DNA of 64,000 nt from Agrostemma githago. Taxonomy: Eukaryota > Streptophyta > Magnoliopsida > Caryophyllales > Caryophyllaceae. Positions 23,501-32,933 of this stretch are shown here, piece by piece. The translations under genes and the position numbers were made by a program. The notes under the pieces are model-generated. The model was not told the DNA's origin. It saw only the letters and a list, made by a program, of their open reading frames with translations, and ran no database searches. The stretch covers positions 52,958,078 to 53,022,077 of the forward strand of contig OY288241.1 of NCBI GenBank assembly GCA_958450325.1, given 5' to 3'. Numbering within the stretch: the first letter of the stretch is position 1; every line of letters starts with the position of its first letter.

Positions 23501-26500
23501 CCGGCTTTGAATTGTTTGTCGACTTCTTCTTTTACTTTGAGAGACCACTCGGGCCTCATTCGACGAAGCTTTTGCTTGACCGGTTTGCACCCATCTTTGA
23601 TAGGTATGTGGTGCTCGGCTATTTCCCGGTCTATCCCCGGCATGTCCTTGTAGGACCATGCGAAGACATCTTTGAATTCTTGGAGGAGGTTTATAAACTG
23701 TTGTTTCTCCTCGGGATTTAAGGATAACCCTATCTTAAGTATCTGAGGCTCTAAGGTTGTTCCCACGTTTATGGACTTGGTCTCTTCGATTACCGGATTC
23801 CGGGACTCCCTTTGCTCTAGTTGCTCGATCAAATGTGGAGGTAAGGGTACCTGTTCGTCTGATTTCTCAATGTCATAGCATAAAACATTTTTAAAAGCAG
23901 AATTTGAAAGAGACAAGTCGTAAGCAGAACGGTTGTTATTATTGATTGAAAATTTAGAAAACAGCTCAAAGAGAGCGGCCATCTGATCATTGGTCAGTGG
24001 CGGGATTGGTAAAGCACTCGGGACAGACCCCGAAGTGCCAGCAGCAGGAATGGTAGAAGGGAGGGAGATTACAGGAGTGACTCTAGCACCGACTTCTCTA
24101 GACTCGACCTCAGACTCTGACTCAGACTCCGACTCAGACTCGGACTCAGACTCAGGCATGTCTCCCTCTCCGGCGACCAGCTTGTAGATCCTTCCTTGAC
24201 TGTCAGTCCACTTGACAGTCTTCCTCCAGGCCCTTTGTCCCGTCTCGGAGCCAACATCCGAGATCAGCTTGGTCGGGTCAAACCTGTTGCTGCGGAGAAT
24301 CAGGTTGACCAGGTCTTCCTTTGGAGTCGGGGCTACGGTGTCTTCCCCGAAGAGTAGCCCTAGCGCGGGCTCGGCATCATTCGTTCCGTCGGACTGGACG
24401 AGGGCGAACACCTCATCCGGGATGTAGTTGCAATCCCGGGCCAAGTGGGTCCCGAGTTGCGTAGCATTGGGTTGGTATAGTCCAACCTGGACAGCCCCGA
24501 ATACGGGTGTGACAAAGTAGTCAGACAACCGTGGGCTGTAAGGGCTCAAGTAGATACCCTTCATGATGTTGCAGGCCTTTTCGATTCCTGTTCGGACAAC
24601 GTTGTCCGGGGTGATGGCATAGCCAAGGCCGAAGTGAGAGTCTTCGTCCTTAAGGACCTCGATGATCTTCCCAGCTGGAAGGTCGGGTCGAGAGGTAGCC
24701 CCCGGAAGGTACCCTAGGTTTTGGAGCATTGTGTCAATGCTTGTGGTGAAGTAAGGCCTAAAGAGGTACTCTTCCTCGATCATTCCCACAAAATCGAACC
24801 CCCAGAGGTCCGTGCGGCCCGTGGCGTTACAGCTAGCCACGGTCATTGGGGTCGCCTCTAGAGTAATAATACCGTCGAGTAGAGGCATCTTGATCTTGCG
24901 GTGGAGGGTGGAGGACACAGCTTTTACCGCGTGAATCCACGACCTTCCTAGGAGCAAGTTGAACGAGGAGGTGACATCAATCACCTGGAATTCAAGCTCC
25001 TTTTCTATCGGGCCCGTGATGATGGTCAGTTTTATGGCCCCAGCTACCGACTTTGGGCTCCCGTCAAAGGCTTGGATGGTTTGAGCAGTCAGGATATAGT
25101 CAGCCTCGGTGATGCCGAGGGCTTTGGCGGTCCTTAGAGGAAGGACATTCACGGCCGACCCGTCATCAACTAGGGTCATCGGGAGGTACTTCCCCCGGCA
25201 AATCACCGTGATGTAAAGGGCCAGGTTGTGGGAGGTCCCGAATGGCGGTAGATCGGCTTCGGAAAATGTGATCATTGGGCCTCCTACTTTGGCCTTACCC
25301 TTTAGGTGGGGTAGGACCGTGGCTACCATTTCAGCGGGGGTAGCCAGAGAGTCGATCTTGACTTGATCGAGAGCCTTTGTAAGTGCCTCCCGATGTTCTT
25401 GCGAGCTAACAAGGAGTTGCCATATAGTGAGGTCAACTCGGGTTCTCTTCAATTGCTTCACGACGGCTGTTTCAGCGGTCGGCTCTTCAGGGGCGACTTC
25501 CATCCCGAGTGGATCGGTGATGGTTGTCGGGATGGGGGTGTCCCTAGTGCTTGTGGCTAAATAGGGACGACCAAGGTTGTTGCTGGCTAAGACTCGAGTT
25601 TTGACTTCTCGAATCTGTTCAGGGGTGATGGGAACGGCTTCCCCTTTAGCGAGGTAGATATCATCCTCGTCATCGAACCAGATCCCGTTCACTTGCGGGA
25701 TGTAGGGGGAGATAAGGTGAGAGCAGTCGATCACCTCCCCGGCAAAGATGGCATGGGAGCTGAAAGGGTTCTCCTTGTTGCTGGGCTTATCTCCGGGTAG
25801 CGGGATTTTTCCGCTTTCAATTAAGTCCTGGATCAAGTGTTTCAGCTTCCAACACTTCTCGGTATCGTGCCCATTGCCCCGGTGGTATTGGCAATAGGCC
25901 TGAGCATTGTAGTTCTTGGAGCGTCGCTCGACCGGAACCTCAGGAGTTGGGCCTATTGGTTGGATTAGGCCTTTTGAGGATAGCCTTTGTAAGGTATAAG
26001 TATAGGTAGTACCTATATCAGTGAAGACCCGAGGTGGGGTGTTCTTCTTGGACGGGGCATCTAGTAGATTGACCGCGTCAAAAATGCTGCGGGTTGCAGC
26101 CTGGGGCTTTGTGGTGGAGGAAGAGGCCCCTTGGTATCCTTTGCTAGTAGCCTTGGTGAGGCTTTCTAGTCTCAGGTCATCTTCAATCCTCATACCCATT
26201 TCGGTAAGGGTGGTGAAATTGGGTATGACTGCGTACCGGAGGTGAACCCGGTAGGAAGGGAGGAGGTTCTTGACAAAAGCCTCCACCAGAGTCTTCTCGT
26301 TGGGCTTATCGACCAACTTCACGCTCTCGGCCCTCCAGCGTTGAAGGTATTTAGTGAAACCTTCTTTTGGCTCTTGGGCCATGACCTCCAGAGATCGCAT
26401 TGTGGTTTGGATCTCGGTGTTGTCAGCATAGTTCCGAGCGAACTCGGTGGCCACGTCATCCCAGGTAGGGAACTTCTTCGGGTCTAGCCTGTAGTACCAG

Positions 26501-26547
26501 GCCCGCGGGTGCTTCTCAAGGGATGCAGCAAAGAGGTTCTTGAACAT
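20518..26547 (-). CDS. gag-protease-RT-RNase H-aRNase H-integrase polyprotein of element B
   Basis: A 2009-codon frame on the minus strand, continuing the gag frame at 26934 past a single TAA at 26548-26550. Approximate residue positions: gag core 10-110; CQYHRGNGHDTEKC zinc-knuckle-like motif near 224; retropepsin with VDDGSAVNVLP near 459; a Ser-Glu run near 845; reverse transcriptase with YVDDM near 1140; first RNase H near 1300-1390; a second, archaeal-type RNase H (YFDGASN, HGDSSLV, REENQFADALS) at about 1436-1540; integrase with an HHCC finger near 1640-1700 and a D-D-E core (GIDIIG, SDHGTHF, NGAVEAANK). Two RNase H domains are the mark of the Tat lineage. No intron is needed, unlike Ogre. 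Apart from the one stop, the enzyme motifs look intact. Confidence 0.92.
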   Translation of the reverse strand: MFKNLFAASLEKHPRAWYYRLDPKKFPTWDDVATEFARNYADNTEIQTTMRSLEVMAQEPKEGFTKYLQRWRAESVKLVDKPNEKTLVEAFVKNLLPSYRVHLRYAVIPNFTTLTEMGMRIEDDLRLESLTKATSKGYQGASSSTTKPQAATRSIFDAVNLLDAPSKKNTPPRVFTDIGTTYTYTLQRLSSKGLIQPIGPTPEVPVERRSKNYNAQAYCQYHRGNGHDTEKCWKLKHLIQDLIESGKIPLPGDKPSNKENPFSSHAIFAGEVIDCSHLISPYIPQVNGIWFDDEDDIYLAKGEAVPITPEQIREVKTRVLASNNLGRPYLATSTRDTPIPTTITDPLGMEVAPEEPTAETAVVKQLKRTRVDLTIWQLLVSSQEHREALTKALDQVKIDSLATPAEMVATVLPHLKGKAKVGGPMITFSEADLPPFGTSHNLALYITVICRGKYLPMTLVDDGSAVNVLPLRTAKALGITEADYILTAQTIQAFDGSPKSVAGAIKLTIITGPIEKELEFQVIDVTSSFNLLLGRSWIHAVKAVSSTLHRKIKMPLLDGIITLEATPMTVASCNATGRTDLWGFDFVGMIEEEYLFRPYFTTSIDTMLQNLGYLPGATSRPDLPAGKIIEVLKDEDSHFGLGYAITPDNVVRTGIEKACNIMKGIYLSPYSPRLSDYFVTPVFGAVQVGLYQPNATQLGTHLARDCNYIPDEVFALVQSDGTNDAEPALGLLFGEDTVAPTPKEDLVNLILRSNRFDPTKLISDVGSETGQRAWRKTVKWTDSQGRIYKLVAGEGDMPESESESESESESESEVESREVGARVTPVISLPSTIPAAGTSGSVPSALPIPPLTNDQMAALFELFSKFSINNNNRSAYDLSLSNSAFKNVLCYDIEKSDEQVPLPPHLIEQLEQRESRNPVIEETKSINVGTTLEPQILKIGLSLNPEEKQQFINLLQEFKDVFAWSYKDMPGIDREIAEHHIPIKDGCKPVKQKLRRMRPEWSLKVKEEVDKQFKAGFIQVSEYPDWVANIVPVPKKDGKVRVCVDFRDLNKASPKDDFPLPHIDILVDNTADHALLSFMDGYAGYNQIKMAEEDMSKTTFTTPWGTYCYTVMPFGLINAGATYQRTATTLLHDMMHKEVEVYVDDMIVKSKERDGHITALRKFFTRLRKYNMRLNPQKCSFGVTSGKLLGHIVSQRGIEVDPAKIKAITEMQAPRTEKEIRGFLGKVQYISRFISKLTMVCEPIFKKLKVGERVLWDDKCQTAFDKIKEILSAPPVLMSPQPGLPLSLYLTTTETAMGAMLAQTVDSEERAIYYISKKFLEYDCKYTMLEKTCLALVWATKKLRHYMLSYEVHVLSKMDPIKYLFEKPILNGRISRWTLMLAEFDLKFVPLKAIKGRVVAEFLADSPVTEEGHTDTWSFPDEDIFHTDTETWDLYFDGASNFRGFGVGILLISPKGEHTPVSIKLDFDVTNNAAEYEACIYGLQAAANLGITNLRVHGDSSLVINQALQKWKTRNANLVAYQARVRDLEKQFQKVEYIYLPREENQFADALSKLASLLNIPDHVTSMPICVERRSEPAYICDIEDIELTDPDPWYQAVLTYLTNGEYPPGTEGRAKKALRRLATRFIRTDDGQLYKKTAQGALLLCVDKYKTEKVMAEVHDGENGPHMNAHMLVRKIMRLGYYWNTMEADCRSYVKHCHNCQIFGNVQHMPSSLLYTMTSPWPFSTWGIDIIGKINPSGTGGHCFILVAIDYFTKWVEAESYRILTAKHVAKFIQNKIICRYGIPHEFISDHGTHFQAETAALLTKYKIQRHTSSPYRPQSNGAVEAANKTIVTILKKMADNYRDWPDKIPFALWGYRTSIRTATGATPYYLTYGMEAVQPVELEVPSLRILLESQVPEADWVRARYDSLVLLDERRSRALNNIQIYQKRIQRAFNKRVRPRHIREGDLVLKSIRALLPVDPRGKFKPNWAGPYLVKKILSGGAVMLTDLDGNEFVNPTNLDQLKRYYP
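24115..24160 (-). repeat. Ser-Glu coding microsatellite in the polyprotein
   Basis: The hexamer GACTCA/GACTCC/GACTCG repeats encode (SE)n between the protease and RT. Element E has the homologous run at 48385-48425 with a different length. It is a low-complexity acidic linker. Confidence 0.85.
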
Positions 26548-26550
26548 GGA

Positions 26551-26934
26551 TTAATCCACTCCCTTGATGGCCATGAATTCCTTGAAGGCCCGCACATGTA
26601 GTAACGGGTCCTCAGTTCCTTCGAACATGGGCAAACCTGTGAGGTTCAGGTTTGCCGGCAGCTTGTCACTCACCGTGGAGTACTCTCGGCTGTTCTCCCG
26701 GTGGATATTGTTACTCCCAGTCAAATGGACTTGTTCCTCTAGCCGGCGCACCGCGCTGACCAGTTCAGTTATGGGCCCAGTAGTCCCGACATTAGGGGTC
26801 CCTTGCTCCACCGTAGCTAGGCGAGCAACGATGGCCACTTGGCCAGCCCTCATTTCGGTCAGTTGGGCCTCGATGTCGGTCTGCTTCGCGACCATGGCGT
26901 CCAAAGCGGTTTGTAGACTGTTCAAAGTAGCCAT
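26551..26934 (-). CDS. N-terminal gag of element B
   Basis: 127 codons from the ATG at 26934. There is a probable coiled coil (LNSLQTALDAMVAKQTDIEAQ, then LVSAVRRLEEQV), then LTGLPMFEGTEDP and ending FMAIKGVD before a TAA. The next frame (26547) is in the same phase, and element E reads through this point without a stop. A nonsense mutation is the simplest explanation; programmed readthrough is possible but unsupported. Confidence 0.85.
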   Translation of the reverse strand: MATLNSLQTALDAMVAKQTDIEAQLTEMRAGQVAIVARLATVEQGTPNVGTTGPITELVSAVRRLEEQVHLTGSNNIHRENSREYSTVSDKLPANLNLTGLPMFEGTEDPLLHVRAFKEFMAIKGVD

Positions 26935-28163
26935 CCTTCGAGCGTGTCTGGTTGCCGGTGGCCTGTCTGTAAGAACACCGCGTAATCAGAAACCGAACCC
27001 AGTCTTGGAATCAAAGGAAACAGCACATCCCGAGCGACCCAAAAAGAAAGGACTGAGCGGAAAAGACTCGAGAAAGACATCTAGACGGATGACTCGTGGG
27101 TGGTATGACTTCCTTAGGATTTCGGCTTTGTGGGCCTAGTCCCGTTCGAAGGAAGGTCTACGTGAGATTACTCCCCAGACTTTTGACTCGAGTGTATGGA
27201 CGGACCTTCCTTTGTTGGGGTATGCCCTACACGGGTTGGTCGTGCCTTGACAGATAAGGCGGACTTGGGGAAAGGGGGGGGAACTCGTGATATAAGATCG
27301 ACGGAGTTTCGACGCTATAAACCCTCTACGTACTATGCAAAGACCCGACACACGGATAGACGGTAGGTCCTATAATAAGGAAGGTTTATTTTAGGAAAGT
27401 TGGAAGTTGAAGTTTGAATGCAAAATGAACGAATTTCCGAAAGTTTTGAAAACTGAAAACGGAATTTCGAAAACCGAGATTAGAATTTTGAAAAGGAAAA
27501 TTCCGAAAATCAAGGCGGTGGGGGTGGAAATTCGAGAATTAAAACGGACAGCATGCCGACTACAGAAAAGGATATTTTGAGTCAAATCGTTGATCCTAAA
27601 TTTCGGCGGCATTCCGAGTTTTGAAAATTGGGTATTTTGAAAAGGTGAGTCCCGAAATGGGCAGCATTTCGGGTTTTTCAAAATTGGGTGTTTTAGAATG
27701 ACGGGTCCCGAAATGGACAGTATTTCGGGTTTTTCGAAAGGTGGGTATTTTTGGAAAGATGCAAATTTGAAATGACGGTTTTTGAAAAATGACACGGAAA
27801 CCAAGTAGCACGTAGTCAAACAAGCATTATAACGACGCTTATGTATGCTTTACGCTAAGTCTCGGTCGGTCAAAATAGGGTCTATACCAACAACGATGGC
27901 TTTCTCATGTGATGGACGGACTCCCTAAGCCGAGTTGGTCTTAGGACATGCCGCAAAACCGAAACGAGTTCCACCATCGAAGTCTTTAGCGCACCCATGT
28001 AGGAATGCACCGCGGTATAGTGGGACGTCGGTCACAAGTAACCGGCCCGGGCAAAATTTGGGTTATGCATGAATCATTAAACTAATGCGCGTACATTAAT
28101 CGACGAACGATTTCTCTTCGAGTCTCACCCTAGGAACCCCGATGACATGTGGTACATCAGGTA
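26935..28163 (-). other. 5' leader of element B
   Basis: A leader of about 1.2 kb between the PBS and the gag ATG with no supported gene. Its last 200 bp are homologous to 45425-45687 in element E (shared phrases such as CGCGGTGTTCTTACRGACAGGCCACC), which marks the conserved packaging-leader portion. Confidence 0.6.
27606..27770. repeat. ~56-bp tandem repeat in the element B leader
   Basis: Three diverged copies starting near 27606, 27661 and 27717 share TTTCGGGTTTTTC, AATTGGGTRTTTT and GTCCCGAAATGG. Such tandem leader repeats are common in large Tat elements. Confidence 0.75.
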
Positions 28164-28181
28164 TCCCCAGCGGAGTCGCCA
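28164..28181 (-). promoter_or_regulatory. primer-binding site of element B (tRNA-Arg-like)
   Basis: On the minus strand TGGCGACTCCGCTGGGGA starts three bases after the 5' LTR end. It is complementary to a tRNA 3' end ...CCAGCGGAGTCGCCA, which from memory is an arginine tRNA, the primer typical of Tat/Ogre elements. The tRNA identity is recalled, not checked. Confidence 0.75.
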
Positions 28182-28184
28182 AAT

Positions 28185-30761
28185 TGTGGACATGACGTAG
28201 GTCCACCCCGACGCGGCGAAGCGCGGGTTTGGGTAGGCGAATGAATCTCGTGGTAAGATTGTTCTCGGGTTCGAAATTTAAGTCAAAATGGAGTCGCCAC
28301 CGAATTTTGTGGTTATTCGGAACCATACGAGCCCACTCTATGTCGTCATGGGCTACACACAAAGTAAGCCCACTCCGATTTCAGAGTTTATGGGGCTCGT
28401 CCCTTTGCATTGCGATACCGATACCATCTACACCGGTAATCGTGTAAAGAATGACTCTCGTTCGCCAAGGGTTTCGGACATCCGGAAACCAAAGGTTCTG
28501 AGTAAGGGGTGAGGGTACGTGTTGGGAAGCCCGCGAAGGACACCCAATCCCGCCCGCACATGGCGGCCTCTACTAAGACATCGTTCGTGTTCATGATACG
28601 CGCGCTAGTAAAATAATGAAATGATATGCAAACAGCGTTTTCGGGCTAAGCATGTGAGTTATTGGTTAACTACGTCATTTAATGCATCTTGAATGTGGTC
28701 GAAATAATTTAACATGCGAGGTTCATTTATAAAAGCGTAAAAGCAAATAATAAATAAAGCTCGAAAAAGGAATAAAAGCGTACAAGCTACACGGGCGGAA
28801 ATACAACCCGGATTTCACAATACGACATAAACAAAATAACGTAAAGATAAAAAACGGACCCGTATGAAAGCTAGACCGCGAAATATGTAGATGGACTACT
28901 CCGCTTAAATACGTATTATGTTACGTATTAAGCAAAGGACGGAGATATGAGATTGTGGCGTGTTGCTAGCCTAGTCTCACATTCCGTAGTCTCGTCCCGA
29001 CTTATCACGTAAAAGTGGTCAAAGTCGTTCTACGTGTCGTGGCATGTGTAACGTTTCGAAAAATGATGAAGGGTCGGTCAATGGTCTAAAGTCGATGAGG
29101 ACGGGGCTCGGAATATGTGTCCAAGCCTTCGGGTTTCTGAGTTGCCAGACCCACTCGACCGAGTCATTGATTGACTCGACCGAGTGCGCCATTAACGTGG
29201 CTACTGCCCATATTTTGGGGGGTTACTCGATCGAGTGCCTTATGGCACTCGGTCGAGTGCATCATTAATGGGGCTACTGCCCTGTTTTTGGGGTGCAACT
29301 CGGTCGAGTGGCCTATAGCACTCGGTCGAGTGCCCCCTGTACGAGCATTGATTTGCTCGGTTTTATGACTTGAAATCGATGATCGGCCGAGCCAAATACA
29401 AATATTGCACGATTTGTATTCGACTTGGCCTCCGGTACTATAATCGTGTATGAACGATTATAATACCGTCACCGGAGTTTTTATGAAAACGTTTGTGTTA
29501 GATTACGAAACTTTGAATTAGTAACGAGATGCATCCCTCTACGTCACGACATCGAAACTAACCCTTTCGAGTTATGTGATGTCGGTATTCGTGTCAACGG
29601 GTCTCGTACCAATTATGAAAATGGAGTTAAATATGTTCAACTACGACGAATCACGATCACGTCACGCCCTTGAGTACATTGGGGCGGGGCTCCTCAAAAG
29701 GGCTCCACCTCCGTCGTTGCTCGTAAAGGGATTAGACGGATCGAATGTGATTATCGTAGTTCAACATTTCAAAACCGACTTTTGATGTTAATATTATATA
29801 CGCGGTATTATTAGAGTTAGTAACGATATATAAAAAAGGATGCAAAGTTAGAAATGCGAAAAGATGAAAAAAGTTAGTGTATGTGTACGTGTTACTACGA
29901 TACAACGATATAAAAATGTGCATAGAAACGATATTTAAAAGAGATTAAAAAAAAGGAGTTTAGAACACCCTCAACGTACATGCTAGTATGGACCTCGGAA
30001 ACGGACTCGTGAACAGCGACAAAGCTTGGGAGTATCGAGGATGCACGCGAGTTACGGTGTGTATGGATATGTATGTGTATATGTCGGTTTATCGAGGGAC
30101 TATAACTCGGTTTTTTTGATGTGTTTGACTTAGGGTTTCTAAGGTTTGTAAGGTGGGATGTAGGGTTGGAATGTGACTGAAAAATGTAGGGCAAAGAGAT
30201 GGTGAAAAGTCCCTTCAATGCATGGGAATGAGTCGGTATTTATAGGCATTTTGCCACGACCTAGGGGCACTCGATCGAGTGGCCCTGGTGCACTCGATCG
30301 AGTGCCTTTGAAAACGGGCCAAGCCCAATTCAAGACGCTCCACTCGACCGAGTGGGCAATCCACTCGATCGAGTGGATCAACGTGGTTGAGATAAATAAG
30401 GCAAGGAAATCTTGCTTGTTTTGACTTGATTTTTTTGAATTTGATTTGTGCGCCTAAATGAACTTGGCTGATTTATGAGACGGTTTCGTCTTTGACCGGG
30501 TTTTGACCCGGTCGCCAAAAGACGGGAAATATTTTTGGTGTCGGTTTTGGCCCAAATTAGTCTTATTTGACTCGGGACGACCCACTGGGCCTGAATTTGA
30601 GGTCTGTTTTGTGAGATTTTTACTCCGCTAAAAGTCCATGTCGGATATTATGAATTTCGTGTCCGAGTCCGAGTATACTAGTCACGTTGACGTCCAATCA
30701 TCATCGGGTGTTTTTTGGAGACTACCATAGACACGTGGCAGTCAAAATGCAGGTGTCTACA
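28185..30761 (-). repeat. element B 5' LTR
   Basis: The second 2577-bp LTR, offset by 13323 bases from the 3' LTR throughout, with no length differences. It contains the same palindrome clusters (29155-29338 and 30269-30378) and TATA box (30237-30244), so it would initiate the gag-pol transcript. Confidence 0.95.
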
Positions 30762-31111
30762 CTACCGAACAATCTAAATTTAAACTCGCTTGGTGTGGTC
30801 GGGTTATCGATAGTAAAGGTACTTAAGAACTCACATGTCAAGCCTTTATTTGTGAAAGGCACAAAATTAAGGAGTCCGCTTGTTCCGTTCCTAGACGATA
30901 ACTCTCTAATATCGTCCTCTATTCCTAGAATTTCCATTGTGAATGGACAAGGCCACCTTGTGCTCCGAAAGGTCTTTTCAGAGAAGGTTTGAGCTAAGGG
31001 TGTATTAGGACAAGGAAAAAGTTTGAGCTTACAAAAACTAGAACGTTTAGAAGTATTAGAGATCGAAGCCATACATTGTTTACGCGCGGCTCGTTGGGCT
31101 CTTGTCTCCAT
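30762..31111 (-). pseudogene. Athila ORF (env position), alpha copy, 5' part
   Basis: Starts METRAQRAARKQ at 31111 and runs into element B just after FKFRLFG; the rest is at 14861-14085. It is about 80% identical by eye to the beta copy (34001 onwards), including CPNTPLAQTFSEK and EFKFRLFG. Confidence 0.8.
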
Positions 31112-31589
31112 AATAATAATTGCAAGAAAAATCCCGAAACTTTAGCTTTTCCCTCTTCAAAAACCCAAGGAAATAATCACCCAGTTGAAATGAAATTGTG
31201 AATGGAGGTTTGAATGTGAATGGGTATGGAAGGTGGTTTGATGTGTTTATGATTGGTGAAAATGTGGAGTGAATTGTGAGGTAAAGGTGATATAAATAAA
31301 GGTGATTGAGGAGGGAAAGTGAAAGTTTTAAAGTGGGTGGTAAAATTTTGGTGTTTGAAAGTTTTTTTTTTTATAAATAAAGGAGATGTTTTTGATGATG
31401 TGATTTCATTTGAAGCTCCTTTTCTCTCCTTGTTTTTCGAGTTTTTGTGCCCTTTTCTCTTGCTTTGGTTTGCCCTTTTTTGGCTTTTTGATTTTGATGT
31501 GGTTCATAACCAAGCTTGGAGGTTATTTTTGTGTAAACTTATTGTGGTGATGTATAGGTGGAGGAAATTAGGTAAACGAGAACACGCGT
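31112..31589. other. region upstream of the alpha Athila ORF
   Basis: The first 240 bases are homologous to 34016-34250 upstream of the beta copy (AAGAAAAATCCC-AAACTTTAGC, GAAAATGTGGAGTGAATTGTGAGG), then similarity is lost. There is no gene. The right edge abuts the 3' end of the beta module at 31590. Confidence 0.6.
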
Positions 31590-32933
31590 CATTCCCGGAT
31601 AACCCACAAAAAGGCGGAAAGAATTTGGACTAAAGGTGCAATGGTTGTTCGAGCAAGGTCACCTAGAAAACGGGATGCGGGAACCAAGGCCTAACTCCTC
31701 CATGGGTGGTCAAGGTGGTCAAATGCAAACCCCGAAACCTCTAGTAGAAAAGGTGAACTCAAGCTAAAGGATCAACAAATTCATTGATTAAGAGTCATTC
31801 TACTAGATTGAGGTCCAAAATCTACAATGGGTTGTCTACAATGGAATGTAAACTCTTGTAATAAGCTTGTAATCGGGTTTTCGAAAACATTTAGTCCTAG
31901 ACACGCTATACAAAAGCAAAAGAAACACACGAAAAAGAAAAAAAACAAATAAAAGAAAACACAAGTAAGGTCATGTACTCCATACTCCATCGACATACAA
32001 ACACACAATCAACCACAACACCCAAAATGCTCAACTTCGAGAGCCTCCAATAGCAACAACCTAACTCCTCTACAAAATTAAAGAAAGAAGGAAGGAAGTT
32101 ACCGAGCGGAGTGCTTTTATAATCTCTTCAATTCGCGCTTTCAAGGTGGTGGTTACCTGTAAGAGTGGAGAACAAGACCGTACACGGAACACGAAAGCAT
32201 AACGAGAAACAAGAAAGGAAAAGAAAAGAAAAAGGGAGAAAAATGTTTTTGATTTTTCGAGTTTTTCAAATTTTTATGGATTTTGAAAAGATTTTTATCA
32301 AAATAAAAGATAATAGACTTCTCCCCCACACTAAAACTGTACATTGTCCTCAATGGACAAGTAGGAGAAGAACGAAAAAGACGGAAAAGAAAAATCTTTT
32401 TGAATTTTTAGGATTTTTCAAATGTTTTTGGGTTTTTCAAAATTTTTGAGAAAAGAAAAGAAAAAGAAAATAAAGAAGAAAACGATAAAATAGTGGCGGG
32501 CCTAGGTACAATCACATCACCTAGACCATAGCCAAGTGGCTAAGAAGTTGAAAAAAAAGAAAAAGAAAAGAAATAAAAACGAAGGGGTGAAAAATTGGGC
32601 GTAGGTGTAGTCACGTCACCTAGCCCGGATTAAGAAAGATTGAGAAAAATTTGGATTTTACAAAAGGGTCAATGGCGTAATTACATCGCCTAAAGACCGG
32701 GAGCAAAACCAAGGCCGCGACGTCCGCAAAAATATCAATGGGACGGTGGGACAACTTGCAAATTTGGCTCAAGATAAAACAATCACAACAGTTATAATGA
32801 TGGGACAAGGAACAAGGAACAATATCAATTCAAAGACATTCAATTGTAGATGATTAGAGACTCACCGACACAATCCACACAAATACCCGCAACACAAACA
32901 AACCATACTATATACCTACTCTTGTAGGGGTGT
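31590..32933. other. 3' region of the beta Athila module
   Basis: Homologous to 12755-14084 over its whole length, in the same orientation. It is A/G-rich and non-coding. Together with the ORF copies it defines a direct duplication whose unit is the ORF plus this region. Confidence 0.7.

Larger units (their letters stand above)
14862..30761 (-). mobile_element. Tat/Retand-type Ty3/gypsy retrotransposon (element B), nearly intact
   Basis: A 15.9-kb element transcribed on the minus strand. It has two 2577-bp LTRs (14862-17438 and 28185-30761; TGTAGACA...TGTCCACA on that strand), a PBS beside the right LTR, a polypurine tract beside the left LTR, a gag-pol frame (26934-20518) and a convergent antisense gene (18277-20123). 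Flanks are CTACA and CTACC, an imperfect 5-bp duplication; the beta copy of the target shows that the intact site read CTACCGAAC. Two RNase H domains place it in the Tat lineage. Only two LTR differences were noticed by eye, so the insertion is recent. It lies inside the alpha Athila ORF. Confidence 0.92.
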
